Source: Chitinophaga sp. YR573
GTDB lineage: Bacteria > Bacteroidota > Bacteroidia > Chitinophagales > Chitinophagaceae
NCBI RefSeq assembly: GCF_900110995.1
Contig: NZ_FOJF01000001.1
Span: 947,199-1,011,198 of the forward strand
Direction: 5' to 3'
DNA length: 64,000 nt
Shown here piece by piece: positions 8,565 to 16,725 of the stretch. Numbering within the stretch: position 1 is the stretch's first letter; every line of letters begins with the position of its first letter. The notes below the pieces were generated by a model. That model saw only the letters and a list, made by a program, of their open reading frames with translations, made no database searches and was not told the origin of the DNA. The position numbers were made by a program, and so were the translations under genes.

Positions 8565-9323
8565 TCAGGATTCCAGCCAGCGGAGAAAATTCTGTACCTT
8601 TAAACGGCTGATAATGATTACTTCAGGTGTTTGGCAAATGGTATCGACCAATAACCTCCTGTTGAAATGATGTTCCACACCACGAATAATATCCCGGTTA
8701 ATAATAAATTGCCTGTTAGCCCGGAAAAATTGCTGCTGATTCAGCATATTTTCCATCTGGTCTATGCTGTATTGAACAGGATATTCCTTTTTATCAAATG
8801 TGCGAAGTATAACTGCTCCATTTGAAACATGAACAAAACACAGGTCTGCTACCTTGACAGGTATTATTTTCTCCCTGTAATAAACCAGTATAGACTGCTT
8901 ATAACTGCTTTCGATTTGCTGAAAGGCATTATTAAGGTTGTTAGAATATGAAGCTGAGGAATAATGTTCTTTTATACGTTGATATTTTTTAAGACTTCGC
9001 TCCAGCATCATTTCCTCTACTGGCTTTAAAAGGTAGTCAACGCTATTGGATTCAAACGCATGGATGGCGTATTGGTCATATGCTGTACAAAAAATCACCG
9101 GTGCACCGATTGCTATTTCTCTGAAAATATCAAAGCATAACCCGTCACCCAACTGTATGTCAGAAAAAATGAGATCCGGAGCCGGGTTTTCCCGGAACCA
9201 TTTAACTGCAGATCCTACAGAGGATAAAACAGCTTCAATAACAATATCTTTGTCAAGGCTGCCCAGCATCATTTGAAGTTCTTTTGCAGTCTTGGGCTCA
9301 TCTTCAATGATAATAACTTTCAT
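8565..9323 (-). CDS. LytTR-family response regulator
   Basis: A 252-residue two-domain regulator. Residues 1-120 form a receiver domain with acidic residues near E7/D8 (IIIEDEP), phospho-acceptor D55 (LIFSDIQLGDG) and a C-terminal lysine (LLKPVEE). Residues about 145-250 form a LytTR DNA-binding domain (IIPVKVADLCFVHVSNGAVI, FFRANRQFIINRDIIRGVEH). It overlaps the kinase gene by 20 bases, so the two are translationally coupled. LytTR regulators bind paired direct repeats; the target genes are unknown, the adjacent barrel protein being one candidate. Confidence 0.93.
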   Translation of the reverse strand: MKVIIIEDEPKTAKELQMMLGSLDKDIVIEAVLSSVGSAVKWFRENPAPDLIFSDIQLGDGLCFDIFREIAIGAPVIFCTAYDQYAIHAFESNSVDYLLKPVEEMMLERSLKKYQRIKEHYSSASYSNNLNNAFQQIESSYKQSILVYYREKIIPVKVADLCFVHVSNGAVILRTFDKKEYPVQYSIDQMENMLNQQQFFRANRQFIINRDIIRGVEHHFNRRLLVDTICQTPEVIIISRLKVQNFLRWLES

Positions 9324-10335
9324 GACTGATTAGTGGTAAATTGACAGTGAAGGTATCCGCTGTTTTAATAATTTCTATGTCTTTCCTGAAAAGTAACTGA
9401 TAACGTTCGGAGATATTCTGAAGCCCTAATTTAGTGCTTTCTTCCGGTGTTTTCCTGGGCAATAAGGAATTCTTTACCACCAGTTTTGCATTATCCTGAA
9501 TACTGATCTCCATCTGTAAAGGATGCTCAATAGAAACACTATTGTGTTTTATGGCATTTTCCATCAAAAGCTGAAGGGATAAAGGAGGAATTACATAGTT
9601 GTAATAAGCCTCCGGTACATGAATAGTAACATCCAGCGCACTTTCGAAGCGCTGATGAAGTATATAAAGATAAGACCGGACAAATGAAAGTTCTTCTTCC
9701 AGAGAAGTCACATCCCTTTCATTAACATTCAACAGGTAGCGGTATACATGTGACAATTGAACCACAAATTTTTTCGTATCCGGATCGGTGGCAATTGTTT
9801 TTAAGATACTAAAGGAATTGAACAAAAAATGAGGGCTGATTTGCTGCTGCAAAGAAAGTAACTGGGCCCGAAGCTGTAACTGTCTGAAATGCTCATTTTC
9901 CAGTTGTGTTTTCTGCAAAATGTTATTTGTATAGATAAAATTAAAAAAGTTATAACATATCATGACGAGAAACAACGACGTAATCAGACGCCTGAGGAAG
10001 TCTGTGAACGTTGGTTCAAATACTGATGAATCCGACATATGAGAATTGCTGGGTACCAACAATGCACAGCAATAGTTAAGCAGCAGAGCTATGATGATGC
10101 CGGCAATAATACTTATCGCCGATCTCGCGTTCCTGAGAGATCCCGGTAAATCAACCTGCTTAAAATAAGCCTGGACTATCCAGGATGGAAAAACATTTAA
10201 AACGATCAATACGGCAAGCGTTAGAAAGTTCCTGATATTTAATCCATTGGTTTCACTTAATCTTACGTAGGAGTAACCAACGATCAAGGTCCCCAACATA
10301 AGAAAACACCATTTCAACTGGTATGCATACTTCAT
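9304..10335 (-). CDS. LytS/YehU-type sensor histidine kinase
   Basis: About 343 residues from the ATG at 10335 (a TTG two codons upstream is less likely). The first 140 residues hold about four membrane segments (CFLMLGTLIVGYSYV, LTLAVLIVLNVFPSWIVQAY, SIIAGIIIALLLNYCCALLV, LITSLFLVMICYNFFNF). A coiled linker then leads to the His_kinase motif QQQISPHFLFNSF with phospho-acceptor H169, and an ATP-binding region with N-box ENAIKHNS. There is no large sensory domain, so the signal is probably sensed at the membrane. Its partner is the overlapping LytTR regulator. Confidence 0.92.
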   Translation of the reverse strand: MKYAYQLKWCFLMLGTLIVGYSYVRLSETNGLNIRNFLTLAVLIVLNVFPSWIVQAYFKQVDLPGSLRNARSAISIIAGIIIALLLNYCCALLVPSNSHMSDSSVFEPTFTDFLRRLITSLFLVMICYNFFNFIYTNNILQKTQLENEHFRQLQLRAQLLSLQQQISPHFLFNSFSILKTIATDPDTKKFVVQLSHVYRYLLNVNERDVTSLEEELSFVRSYLYILHQRFESALDVTIHVPEAYYNYVIPPLSLQLLMENAIKHNSVSIEHPLQMEISIQDNAKLVVKNSLLPRKTPEESTKLGLQNISERYQLLFRKDIEIIKTADTFTVNLPLISHESYYH

Positions 10336-10598
10336 CTGCAAGTTTAACGGTTACGTTTGATCAAGTAACACTGACAATCTGAAATGTACAAAATCATTGC
10401 TCAGCTGTACAATTCTCTCTGGCAAATGGAAGAATGCCAGCAGGAAAGTTACTAAAAATCAATCATTTGGTTGATATACTCTTATACTTGCCATCGATTA
10501 AGTATTTTTATTGAAATGCTTTTCATACTTTGTATTTGAGGTGGTTGATTCACTAAAATGCACAGTATTAACTATTACATTATTTCCAATCTTTATTC

Positions 10599-11564
10599 AT
10601 GAAATACATATACCCCTTAATTTTTCTGATTCTTTTCAAAACAACACTTTCTGCACAAACCAATAATCATATAGAGACATCAGATATCCCATTGTTCTGG
10701 CATGTTTATGACAAGGTTATTCGCATGAAAGATTCTATTGAGGCAGTAAGGATCATTCAGGAAGAATATATTAACAAGGGGTCAGCAGGTCTTTCAGCCA
10801 TTAAAAAATTTAATGTTTTTGAAAGCAAGGATCTATACCATACCATTAAAACACAGCAATTATATCTTAATTCAATAAGACAAGCCACCATTGATATTAA
10901 GAATCAATATGCCGGTTACCAGGCAATATTTGATAATTTTAAAAAAACATATCCATTATATTCATACCCTAAAGTCTTTTGTACAATAGGGAATATGTTA
11001 GTAGGAGGTTTTAACAGTGATGACTCAAACGTAATTGTTGGTGTTGAACTTGCAGCAGGAACCAAATCAGCAAAAACAGATTCCCTTAATGATTATTTAA
11101 AAGTGTTTACTAAAGCAAATCCTGGCATTCGTTATCTTTTAACACACGAGATAGTACATACTCAACAAACACATGGCTATCAGCAAAACATGAATTTGAC
11201 CGGGATTTGTATTATGGAAGGCTCTGCTGATTTTATAGCGGACCTGTTACTCAAAAGAAAAAATTCGATGCCATACTCACTATATGGACGCAAGTATAAT
11301 AACGTGATCAAACGCTCATTTATCAGGGACAAGCTTGAAAGTGATCAATCTATCTTAAATAATTGGATTTATAATGCAGCTTTATATGTTTCAGGGCAAA
11401 TAAAAACCAGGCCAGATCTGGGTTATTACATAGGATACAAAATTTGTGAAAGCTATTATAATAAGGCTAAAAATAAAAATCAGGCAATCGCCGACATTCT
11501 ACAGATCAATTATGATGATAAGAATTCAGTAATGCTGTTTTACAATAATAGCGGTTATGAATAA
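10599..11564 (+). CDS. Secreted HExxH putative zinc protease, DUF2268-like
   Basis: 321 residues with a signal peptide (MKYIYPLIFLILFKTTLSAQ). The only enzymatic signature is THEIVHTQQ (HEIVH at 183-187) followed 20 residues later by MEGSADFIADLL (E207), the HExxH...ExxxD arrangement of gluzincin metallopeptidases; DUF2268-type proteins show this pattern. No pro-region or sorting domain is seen, so a periplasmic or lipid-free secreted location is likely. The gene looks AT-richer than most of the window (judged by eye). Substrate unknown; it could act on the product of the peptide gene 172 bases downstream, but nothing shows that directly. Confidence 0.7.
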   Translation: MKYIYPLIFLILFKTTLSAQTNNHIETSDIPLFWHVYDKVIRMKDSIEAVRIIQEEYINKGSAGLSAIKKFNVFESKDLYHTIKTQQLYLNSIRQATIDIKNQYAGYQAIFDNFKKTYPLYSYPKVFCTIGNMLVGGFNSDDSNVIVGVELAAGTKSAKTDSLNDYLKVFTKANPGIRYLLTHEIVHTQQTHGYQQNMNLTGICIMEGSADFIADLLLKRKNSMPYSLYGRKYNNVIKRSFIRDKLESDQSILNNWIYNAALYVSGQIKTRPDLGYYIGYKICESYYNKAKNKNQAIADILQINYDDKNSVMLFYNNSGYE

Positions 11565-11603
11565 GATGTCATTTGCGGCATAGTTTCCTAGTCCCAATTC
11601 ATC

Positions 11604-11634
11604 TTGCTAAAAAAGATTTATTTATTTATATTTG
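11604..11634 (+). promoter_or_regulatory. Bacteroidota-type promoter of the four-cysteine peptide gene
   Basis: TTG at 11604-11606, a 20-base spacer and TATATTTG at 11627-11634 match TTG-N19/20-TAnnTTTG. The start codon follows at 11737, implying a leader of about 95 bases. This separates the peptide cassette from the upstream protease gene. Confidence 0.55.
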
Positions 11635-11736
11635 AAATAGGTTGAATACATCATATTCTTAACCCAAGCGAACAATCTATTAATCAACAACCTGTATTGA
11701 AACCCATCTTCCACCATCATTCTAAATCATGTAAAC

Positions 11737-11943
11737 ATGAAAAACAGACTAGTTTTTATTGGTATTGCAGTAACAGCAGTTGTTCTCTTTGTATCAGGAA
11801 CTTCCCAGGGAAGTGCTTGTGCAGATGATCACCATGGACTGCGTGGAAAATGCAGAATCACGCTTGTTAACGGCGTGTACCACTATGATTGCGTATCCGC
11901 AATTGACCCGGAAATTACTGATTGTACTTATTATGTAGAGTAG
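11737..11943 (+). CDS. Small exported four-cysteine peptide
   Basis: 68 residues: lysine/arginine start, hydrophobic core (LVFIGIAVTAVVLFVSG) and a probable signal cleavage near SQGSA, leaving about 40 residues with cysteines C28, C39, C52 and C63. The mature part is polar and acidic (ADDHHGLRGK, DPEITDCTYYVE). Layout resembles the small exported NVEALA-type proteins of Bacteroidota, which also sit beside propeller lipoproteins, but the NVEALA motif itself is absent. It has its own promoter and is followed by a strong hairpin. Two disulfides are possible. Function unknown. Confidence 0.7.
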   Translation: MKNRLVFIGIAVTAVVLFVSGTSQGSACADDHHGLRGKCRITLVNGVYHYDCVSAIDPEITDCTYYVE

Positions 11944-11947
11944 ATTA

Positions 11948-11973
11948 ATAAACAGGGCAAATGCCCTGTTTAT
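11948..11973 (+). terminator. Hairpin between the peptide gene and the lipoprotein gene
   Basis: A perfect 12-base stem (ATAAACAGGGCA / TGCCCTGTTTAT) with a two-base AA spacer at its tip. It starts 4 bases after the peptide stop and ends 24 bases before the next ATG. There is no long T run, so it is more likely a partial terminator or RNA-stabilising stem that lets the peptide be made in excess of the downstream lipoproteins. Confidence 0.6.
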
Positions 11974-11997
11974 CATTACAACCAAGATCCATTGCTT

Positions 11998-13149
11998 ATG
12001 CCAGAAAGAGTACTATTATTGTTGATAACAATAATCTGTTTCAGTAATTGCCATAATAGAACAGCTCCTCCTTATTCAAACTGCACAACTACCCGGGATA
12101 CTGCCTCTTCCCTGATTATAACACAAGGTGACACATTAAACCTCTACCTGGATAGTCTGATGGTAATGGGTATATCGACGCCTGTTGATTATCATGAAAA
12201 AGATAACAAATTATATACGTTTGATAATTATAATAATCGCTTACTGGAATATCCCCTCAGTATTACAAAAGAAATAATACATCCGGGAAATATTCACAGG
12301 ATCAAGATTAAAAACAAGATCTCTTATTTCAGGTATCTGTCTCCGGATAGTCTGATACTGTATTCCTATAAAGGCGCAGAACTCTTGTATTATGATATCA
12401 CCAGTGATCAGATCAGCAAAAAGCTGACGTTTATAAATAAGGTAACCGGTAATCATTCAGCTCCTCCATATGCGAATGCAGCATCACCTGTCCTTTTCAA
12501 TAACAACACTATCATTGGCTTTGGCTTCCTGATAGGAGAAAGCGACAATGAAAATCCTGTTGGCCGTACTATCTGTTCTGTCATTCATCTTCCTGAAGGG
12601 AATGTTCGCAACAGGATACCCTATTCACATGTGTACTGGTCTCATAACTGGGGAGGATCGCATATGCGGGCCCCCTATACAACCTATAATGAGCAAACAA
12701 AAAACATCCTTCTAAGTCTTCCGGCAGATCATAATATTCAGGCAATTGATACGAACTGGCAGGTAAAGGAAATATCCGCAGCTACCAGGAAAAATATCTG
12801 TATTACTTCAATGGAGTTGTCAAAGAATAATAAAAAGGTATCAGATGCGGAGTATACGCTACAATACTTTGTCAACACCCCCTCCTATCGAAATATTATC
12901 TATGATAAGTATCACGACCGGTATTACAGAATATTGGAATTACCCCCAGCAGAACAGCGGCAAATGGCTGACAAAGAAAGCAGTCTGATCGCCTTTGATA
13001 AAGACTTTAAATATCTTGGAGAAGCATCTCTCCCTAAAGCACTGGCATTAGATAATTTTTTCATTACTGCTAACGGAGTATATTTTCTAAATGCACATAA
13101 TAAAGATCAAAACATCGCTCAGTATGTACAATGTAAGATTGAACTATAG
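11998..13149 (+). CDS. Lipoprotein of propeller-like appearance (DUF4221-like)
   Basis: 383 residues from the ATG at 11998 (a TTG at 11992 is in frame). The signal peptide ends at a lipobox-like FSNC (C18). The body consists of short repeated strand motifs with Y/D-rich turns (DNKLYTFDNYNNRLLEYPLS, KDFKYLGEASLP), and YDKYHDRYYRILELPP is typical of Bacteroidota DUF4221 and six-bladed-propeller lipoproteins found next to small exported peptides. No catalytic motif was seen. Together with the four-cysteine peptide and the CxxC lipoprotein it forms a three-gene cassette; role unknown. Confidence 0.6.
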   Translation: MPERVLLLLITIICFSNCHNRTAPPYSNCTTTRDTASSLIITQGDTLNLYLDSLMVMGISTPVDYHEKDNKLYTFDNYNNRLLEYPLSITKEIIHPGNIHRIKIKNKISYFRYLSPDSLILYSYKGAELLYYDITSDQISKKLTFINKVTGNHSAPPYANAASPVLFNNNTIIGFGFLIGESDNENPVGRTICSVIHLPEGNVRNRIPYSHVYWSHNWGGSHMRAPYTTYNEQTKNILLSLPADHNIQAIDTNWQVKEISAATRKNICITSMELSKNNKKVSDAEYTLQYFVNTPSYRNIIYDKYHDRYYRILELPPAEQRQMADKESSLIAFDKDFKYLGEASLPKALALDNFFITANGVYFLNAHNKDQNIAQYVQCKIEL

Positions 13150-13567
13150 CTTACTTTTCTTACTTATTTTTAGTGCCTGCTCAGAAGAGCATGCATCTCT
13201 ACATAAAAGCATTCATTCATTAGACGCTGAGATGTTTTCTACAGGGATTTATGTAATCATTCCTAATCAGGGTTGCGAAGGATGTATCAGTCAGGCGGAA
13301 GCTTTTGTAAAAAAGAATATAACCAGGGACAATATCAGATATGTATTTACAAGAATACAATCCACTAAATTATTGAAGATAAAATTAGGGAATGATATTA
13401 TGAGCAGCAGAAAAATACTGCTCGATACAGCAAATATTATTGAGTATCCTGATAAAAAGAATGATATATACCCGATGATCATAACTGTCTCTGATCATAA
13501 AATTTCCAGAATTACTTATCAAAGTCCTACCACCGGAGGACTCACAGAGTTATTAGAGGATAAATAG
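13124..13567 (+). CDS. Small lipoprotein with a CxxC motif, possibly thioredoxin-like
   Basis: About 147 residues from the ATG at 13124, which overlaps the preceding gene by 26 bases. This start puts a clean signal peptide first (SLLFLLIFSAC, lipid-modified C19). Residues 40-60 read STGIYVIIPNQGCEGCISQA: a strand followed by CxxC (C51/C54) at the start of a helix, as in thioredoxin-fold proteins, with a possible later strand IYPMIITVSD and a GGLTELL end. It may handle disulfides of the four-cysteine peptide in the same cassette. The thioredoxin-fold reading is inference; no family was recognised with certainty. Confidence 0.6.
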   Translation: MYNVRLNYSLLFLLIFSACSEEHASLHKSIHSLDAEMFSTGIYVIIPNQGCEGCISQAEAFVKKNITRDNIRYVFTRIQSTKLLKIKLGNDIMSSRKILLDTANIIEYPDKKNDIYPMIITVSDHKISRITYQSPTTGGLTELLEDK

Positions 13568-13998
13568 ACTGTAAACCTATAGTAGTATAGGACACGTTAA
13601 GGGAGTGTTCGGGGAGTCTCTATAGGTAGATCACCCTTTGAGTGCGTTCAGGTAGCAGTTAAAAAGACGTTAGGCAGGTTTATACCTGACTAACACCCAA
13701 CTAACCCCTGTTAACCACCTGTTGAACTCCCGCTTAACCTATATGACTCCCCGAACATGCTCTAAAAACCGATTAACAAAAGAGAGTCTACTTCAATTTT
13801 CAGCAACTAGAAAACAAGACCATAACCTTTTTTCAAAGTATTAAATTCCACCTTTCCCCGGTAGCATCCTATATATTGACGCAATTCACCCTGTAAATTG
13901 GCGTGTTTAGCACCCATAATATTAATTGTTTAGGTGTAAGTTTGCCCCTGCCATTAAGTTGTTCTATTCCCAACTATAGGGGCAATAAACTTTATACT
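13568..13998. other. 431-base non-coding interval with an inverted-repeat element
   Basis: Between the CxxC lipoprotein and the MFS gene there is no convincing gene. 13603-13760 is a long imperfect inverted repeat (listed separately). The rest is AT-rich with a TAAGTTTG box at 13937-13944, the likely core promoter of the MFS gene, though no matching TTG element lies at the right distance. Confidence 0.55.
13603..13760. repeat. Long imperfect inverted repeat, MITE- or REP-like
   Basis: Outer arms TGTTCGGGGAGTC (13606-13618) and GACTCCCCGAACA (13745-13757) are exact reverse complements 126 bases apart. The match resumes inward (ATAGGT at 13622-13627, ACCTAT at 13737-13742) and outward (GAG/CTC). 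The centre has its own stem, GTTAGGCAGGT/ACCTGACTAAC with one mismatch around TTAT. It could fold as one large cruciform. There is no coding capacity. Copy number elsewhere in the genome is unknown. Confidence 0.6.
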
Positions 13999-15267
13999 AT
14001 GCAAACATCTAAGAAGTCCGCTATGGGCTTTATATTTATTACTTTATTGATTGACGTTATGGGCTGGGGATTGATTATCCCTGTAATGGCGGATCTGATC
14101 GCCCAGTTGAAAGGTATACCAGTTAACCAGGCCAGTACTTATGGCGCCCTGTTATTATCCGTATTTGCTATTACACAGTTTTTATTTTCACCGGTAATCG
14201 GCAACCTGAGCGATAGGTTTGGCCGCCGCCCTATACTACTGTCTTCCCTGTTAGGCTTTGGTATCGATTATATCATCCTGGCACTGGCCCCCACTTATGG
14301 ATGGCTGTTCGTAGGACGTATTATAGCCGGCATTACAGGCGCCAGCTTTACCACTGCTACCGCCTATATTGCTGATATCAGCACAGATGAAACATCTAAG
14401 GCTAAGAATTTCGGTATGATTGGCGCGGCCTTCGGCCTCGGCTTTGTACTGGGACCCGCTCTTGGGGCATTACTGGCCACCTGGGGCATCAGAGCGCCCT
14501 TTTATGCAGCAGCAGCACTTTGCCTGCTCAACTGCTTATACGGCTACTTTTTGCTGCCAGAATCCTTAAGCAAAGAAAACCGCCGGGCTTTCGACTGGAA
14601 ACGTGCCAACCCATTCGGCTCTCTGAAATTCTTAACCCAACATCGTGAAATAGGCGGACTCGCAGCCAGCTTCTTCCTCATCTATCTTGGCAGCCAGGCA
14701 GTACAGGGCAACTGGAATTTCTTTACCATTTACCGCTTTAACTGGAGCGAGAAAATGGTGGGTATTTCCCTGGCAGTAGTAGGCGTGCTGGTAGGCGCTG
14801 TTCAGGCAGGATTAACAAGAGTGATCAACCCGAAAATAGGGAATGAAAAGAGTATATACCTAGGCCTCTCGTTATATACAATGGGACTGGTACTGTTTGC
14901 CTTTGCTACCCAGGGCTGGATGATGTTCGCCTTTCTGATCCCTTATTGTCTGGGAGGTATCTGCGGACCTTCCCTGCAATCTGTGATATCAGGTCATGTA
15001 CCACCCAATCAGCAGGGAGAACTGCAGGGAGCTCTCACAAGCCTCATGAGCCTTACTACCATCATCGGCCCACTGATCATGAATAGCACATTCAGCTACT
15101 TTACCACAGATAAAGCGCCGTTTTATTTTCCCGGAATACACTTCCTCATTGGAGCCGTATGTATGCTGTCAAGTGTCATTATCGCCTACAAAGTATTGAG
15201 CAGGGAAAAGAAAGAACACCCTGAATTAGTAGGCGTAATTGCCGGGAAAACTACTCCTATGCATTAA
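13999..15267 (+). CDS. TCR/Tet-type MFS transporter
   Basis: 422 residues from the ATG at 13999; an upstream GTG in frame would add an unlikely non-hydrophobic extension. Twelve membrane segments and the MFS motif A between helices 2 and 3 (GNLSDRFGRRPILL) are visible, and the first helix reads MGFIFITLLIDVMGWGLIIP as in TetA-like drug:H+ antiporters of the inner membrane. The closest named type is the TCR/Tet family; actual tetracycline export is unproven. A long hairpin follows. Confidence 0.87.
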   Translation: MQTSKKSAMGFIFITLLIDVMGWGLIIPVMADLIAQLKGIPVNQASTYGALLLSVFAITQFLFSPVIGNLSDRFGRRPILLSSLLGFGIDYIILALAPTYGWLFVGRIIAGITGASFTTATAYIADISTDETSKAKNFGMIGAAFGLGFVLGPALGALLATWGIRAPFYAAAALCLLNCLYGYFLLPESLSKENRRAFDWKRANPFGSLKFLTQHREIGGLAASFFLIYLGSQAVQGNWNFFTIYRFNWSEKMVGISLAVVGVLVGAVQAGLTRVINPKIGNEKSIYLGLSLYTMGLVLFAFATQGWMMFAFLIPYCLGGICGPSLQSVISGHVPPNQQGELQGALTSLMSLTTIIGPLIMNSTFSYFTTDKAPFYFPGIHFLIGAVCMLSSVIIAYKVLSREKKEHPELVGVIAGKTTPMH

Positions 15268-15293
15268 TCACGTTTGAAATATTTCATCAATAT

Positions 15294-15343
15294 ATTAGTC
15301 AGCTTGTACCCTTTGCATCAGTAAGGGGTACAAGCTGACTAAT
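15294..15343 (+). terminator. Long perfect hairpin after the MFS gene
   Basis: An 18-base perfect stem (ATTAGTCAGCTTGTACCC / GGGTACAAGCTGACTAAT) around a 14-base loop. It starts 27 bases after the MFS stop and ends 15 bases before the next gene. There is no T run, so it may act as a partial terminator or mRNA 3' stabiliser. Confidence 0.55.
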
Positions 15344-15358
15344 TATAAACAAGCAGTA

Positions 15359-15811
15359 GTGAAAAAGAATTTATTAATCAAACAGTCAGCCGAACAAATC
15401 ATTCATCGTGTAAAACAATTACAACCGGATAGCAAATCCGTATGGGGGAAAATGAATGCTGCCGAAATGTTGCTGCATTGCAATCTTTGTAATGAACAGA
15501 TATTTAAAGGAGGTGCTATCACAAAAAAAACTACCCTCAAACAATATCTGTTACGTTTACTGGCACTATATATCGCACCCAATTTCAAAAAAGGAATTAA
15601 TGGGGACCCGGCAAATGAAACTATTGGAATAATAGCTGATGCCAATTTTGAACAGCAAAGAGCATCATTTATACAATTGATAGATCGCTTTCCGGGACAT
15701 CAAGCAGCATTGGTCCTGCCTCATATTGCCTTTGGGAATATCTCAACAAAACAATGGGGCATTGCGGCTTATAAACATATGGACCATCATCTAAGACAGT
15801 TTGGCGTGTGA
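15359..15811 (+). CDS. DUF1569 (DinB-like) protein
   Basis: 150 residues beginning at a GTG (15359); the next in-frame ATG would remove the first helix, so GTG is preferred. WGKMNAAEMLLHCNLCNEQI and the C-terminal GIAAYKHMDHHLRQFGV are characteristic of DUF1569, a four-helix family related to DinB/YfiT thiol-dependent enzymes. Histidines in LLHC and YKHMDHH could bind metal. No reaction is established. Its last 21 bases overlap the end of the convergent AraC gene. Confidence 0.8.
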   Translation: MKKNLLIKQSAEQIIHRVKQLQPDSKSVWGKMNAAEMLLHCNLCNEQIFKGGAITKKTTLKQYLLRLLALYIAPNFKKGINGDPANETIGIIADANFEQQRASFIQLIDRFPGHQAALVLPHIAFGNISTKQWGIAAYKHMDHHLRQFGV

Positions 15812-16642
15812 TTTCTTTCTAAACTCCGAAGGACTCATTCCCTTATACTTTCTGAACGCCCTGTTCAAATGACTCTCATCTGTAAAACCAAGCTCAGTAG
15901 ATATTTCATTGATGCGCATATCAGTATGTAATAAACGCGTCTCAATTAACCGGATTTTATAATTGGAGATATATTGCTGCAGGGTCTCCCCTGTTTGCTT
16001 TTTAAAATAACGACCCAGATAGGTAAGTGAAATCCTGAAATGTTTACTGAGCTGTTCCGATCTCAATTTATCCGGTTCTAATATATGCTGCTGTATATAA
16101 TGGAGAATATCCAGCACCACTTCCCCTGTACTCTCCTTTACATTTTTTGGTAGCTTCAGCGCAATATTCCTGGCCACAATAATGATAATAGTGTTTACAA
16201 TCTGCTGAATGATTTTGTTATGATATAACTGCTGATGGGTATCTTCTTTAATAATATTACCTATCAATGACGCTATCATCGGCTTATCTGCCTTGTTCTT
16301 TAAGATACAACCCGGCCGGTGACTGGCATTCTGTAAAATGAACTCCATCCGCTGCACCCAGTCATGGTCTTTGTCCGACCTGGGCCTTATATAAATATCA
16401 TTGAATTTTAAAAAGAAGAAATGCGTAAGCGTATCTATTTTAAAGGCATAACTATCTTCAGGCGTAATTAAAAACAAATTACCCTTCCTGTAATTAAAAC
16501 TGTTGTTATTAGTATACTGTATCCCCGTTCCTTCAATCACATATATCAGGTTAAAAAAATTATTCCTAAAAATGGTCTTCGGGAAGGTCTGTAATTCTTT
16601 ATACTCAATTTCAAAAGGCTGATATAAATTTCCTTTGATCAT
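15791..16642 (-). CDS. AraC-family transcriptional regulator
   Basis: 283 residues: an N-terminal cupin-like sensing domain (NLIYVIEGTGIQY, YRKGNLFLITPEDSYAFKID), a helical middle, and a C-terminal AraC double helix-turn-helix (EQLSKHFRISLTYLGRYFKK, INEISTELGFTDESHLNRAF, KYKGMSPSEFRK). It is divergent from the lipocalin-like gene 83 bases away, so that gene and the hydrolase after it are plausible targets. It converges on and overlaps DUF1569 by 21 bases. Confidence 0.9.
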   Translation of the reverse strand: MIKGNLYQPFEIEYKELQTFPKTIFRNNFFNLIYVIEGTGIQYTNNNSFNYRKGNLFLITPEDSYAFKIDTLTHFFFLKFNDIYIRPRSDKDHDWVQRMEFILQNASHRPGCILKNKADKPMIASLIGNIIKEDTHQQLYHNKIIQQIVNTIIIIVARNIALKLPKNVKESTGEVVLDILHYIQQHILEPDKLRSEQLSKHFRISLTYLGRYFKKQTGETLQQYISNYKIRLIETRLLHTDMRINEISTELGFTDESHLNRAFRKYKGMSPSEFRKKSHAKLS

Positions 16643-16725
16643 GAAGGTAAATTACAACTTTAGTGTAGAAATGTACAGGTAAGCTACATTATCCTGTTAT
16701 AACTTTACAGTATAAAATCAGAAAT

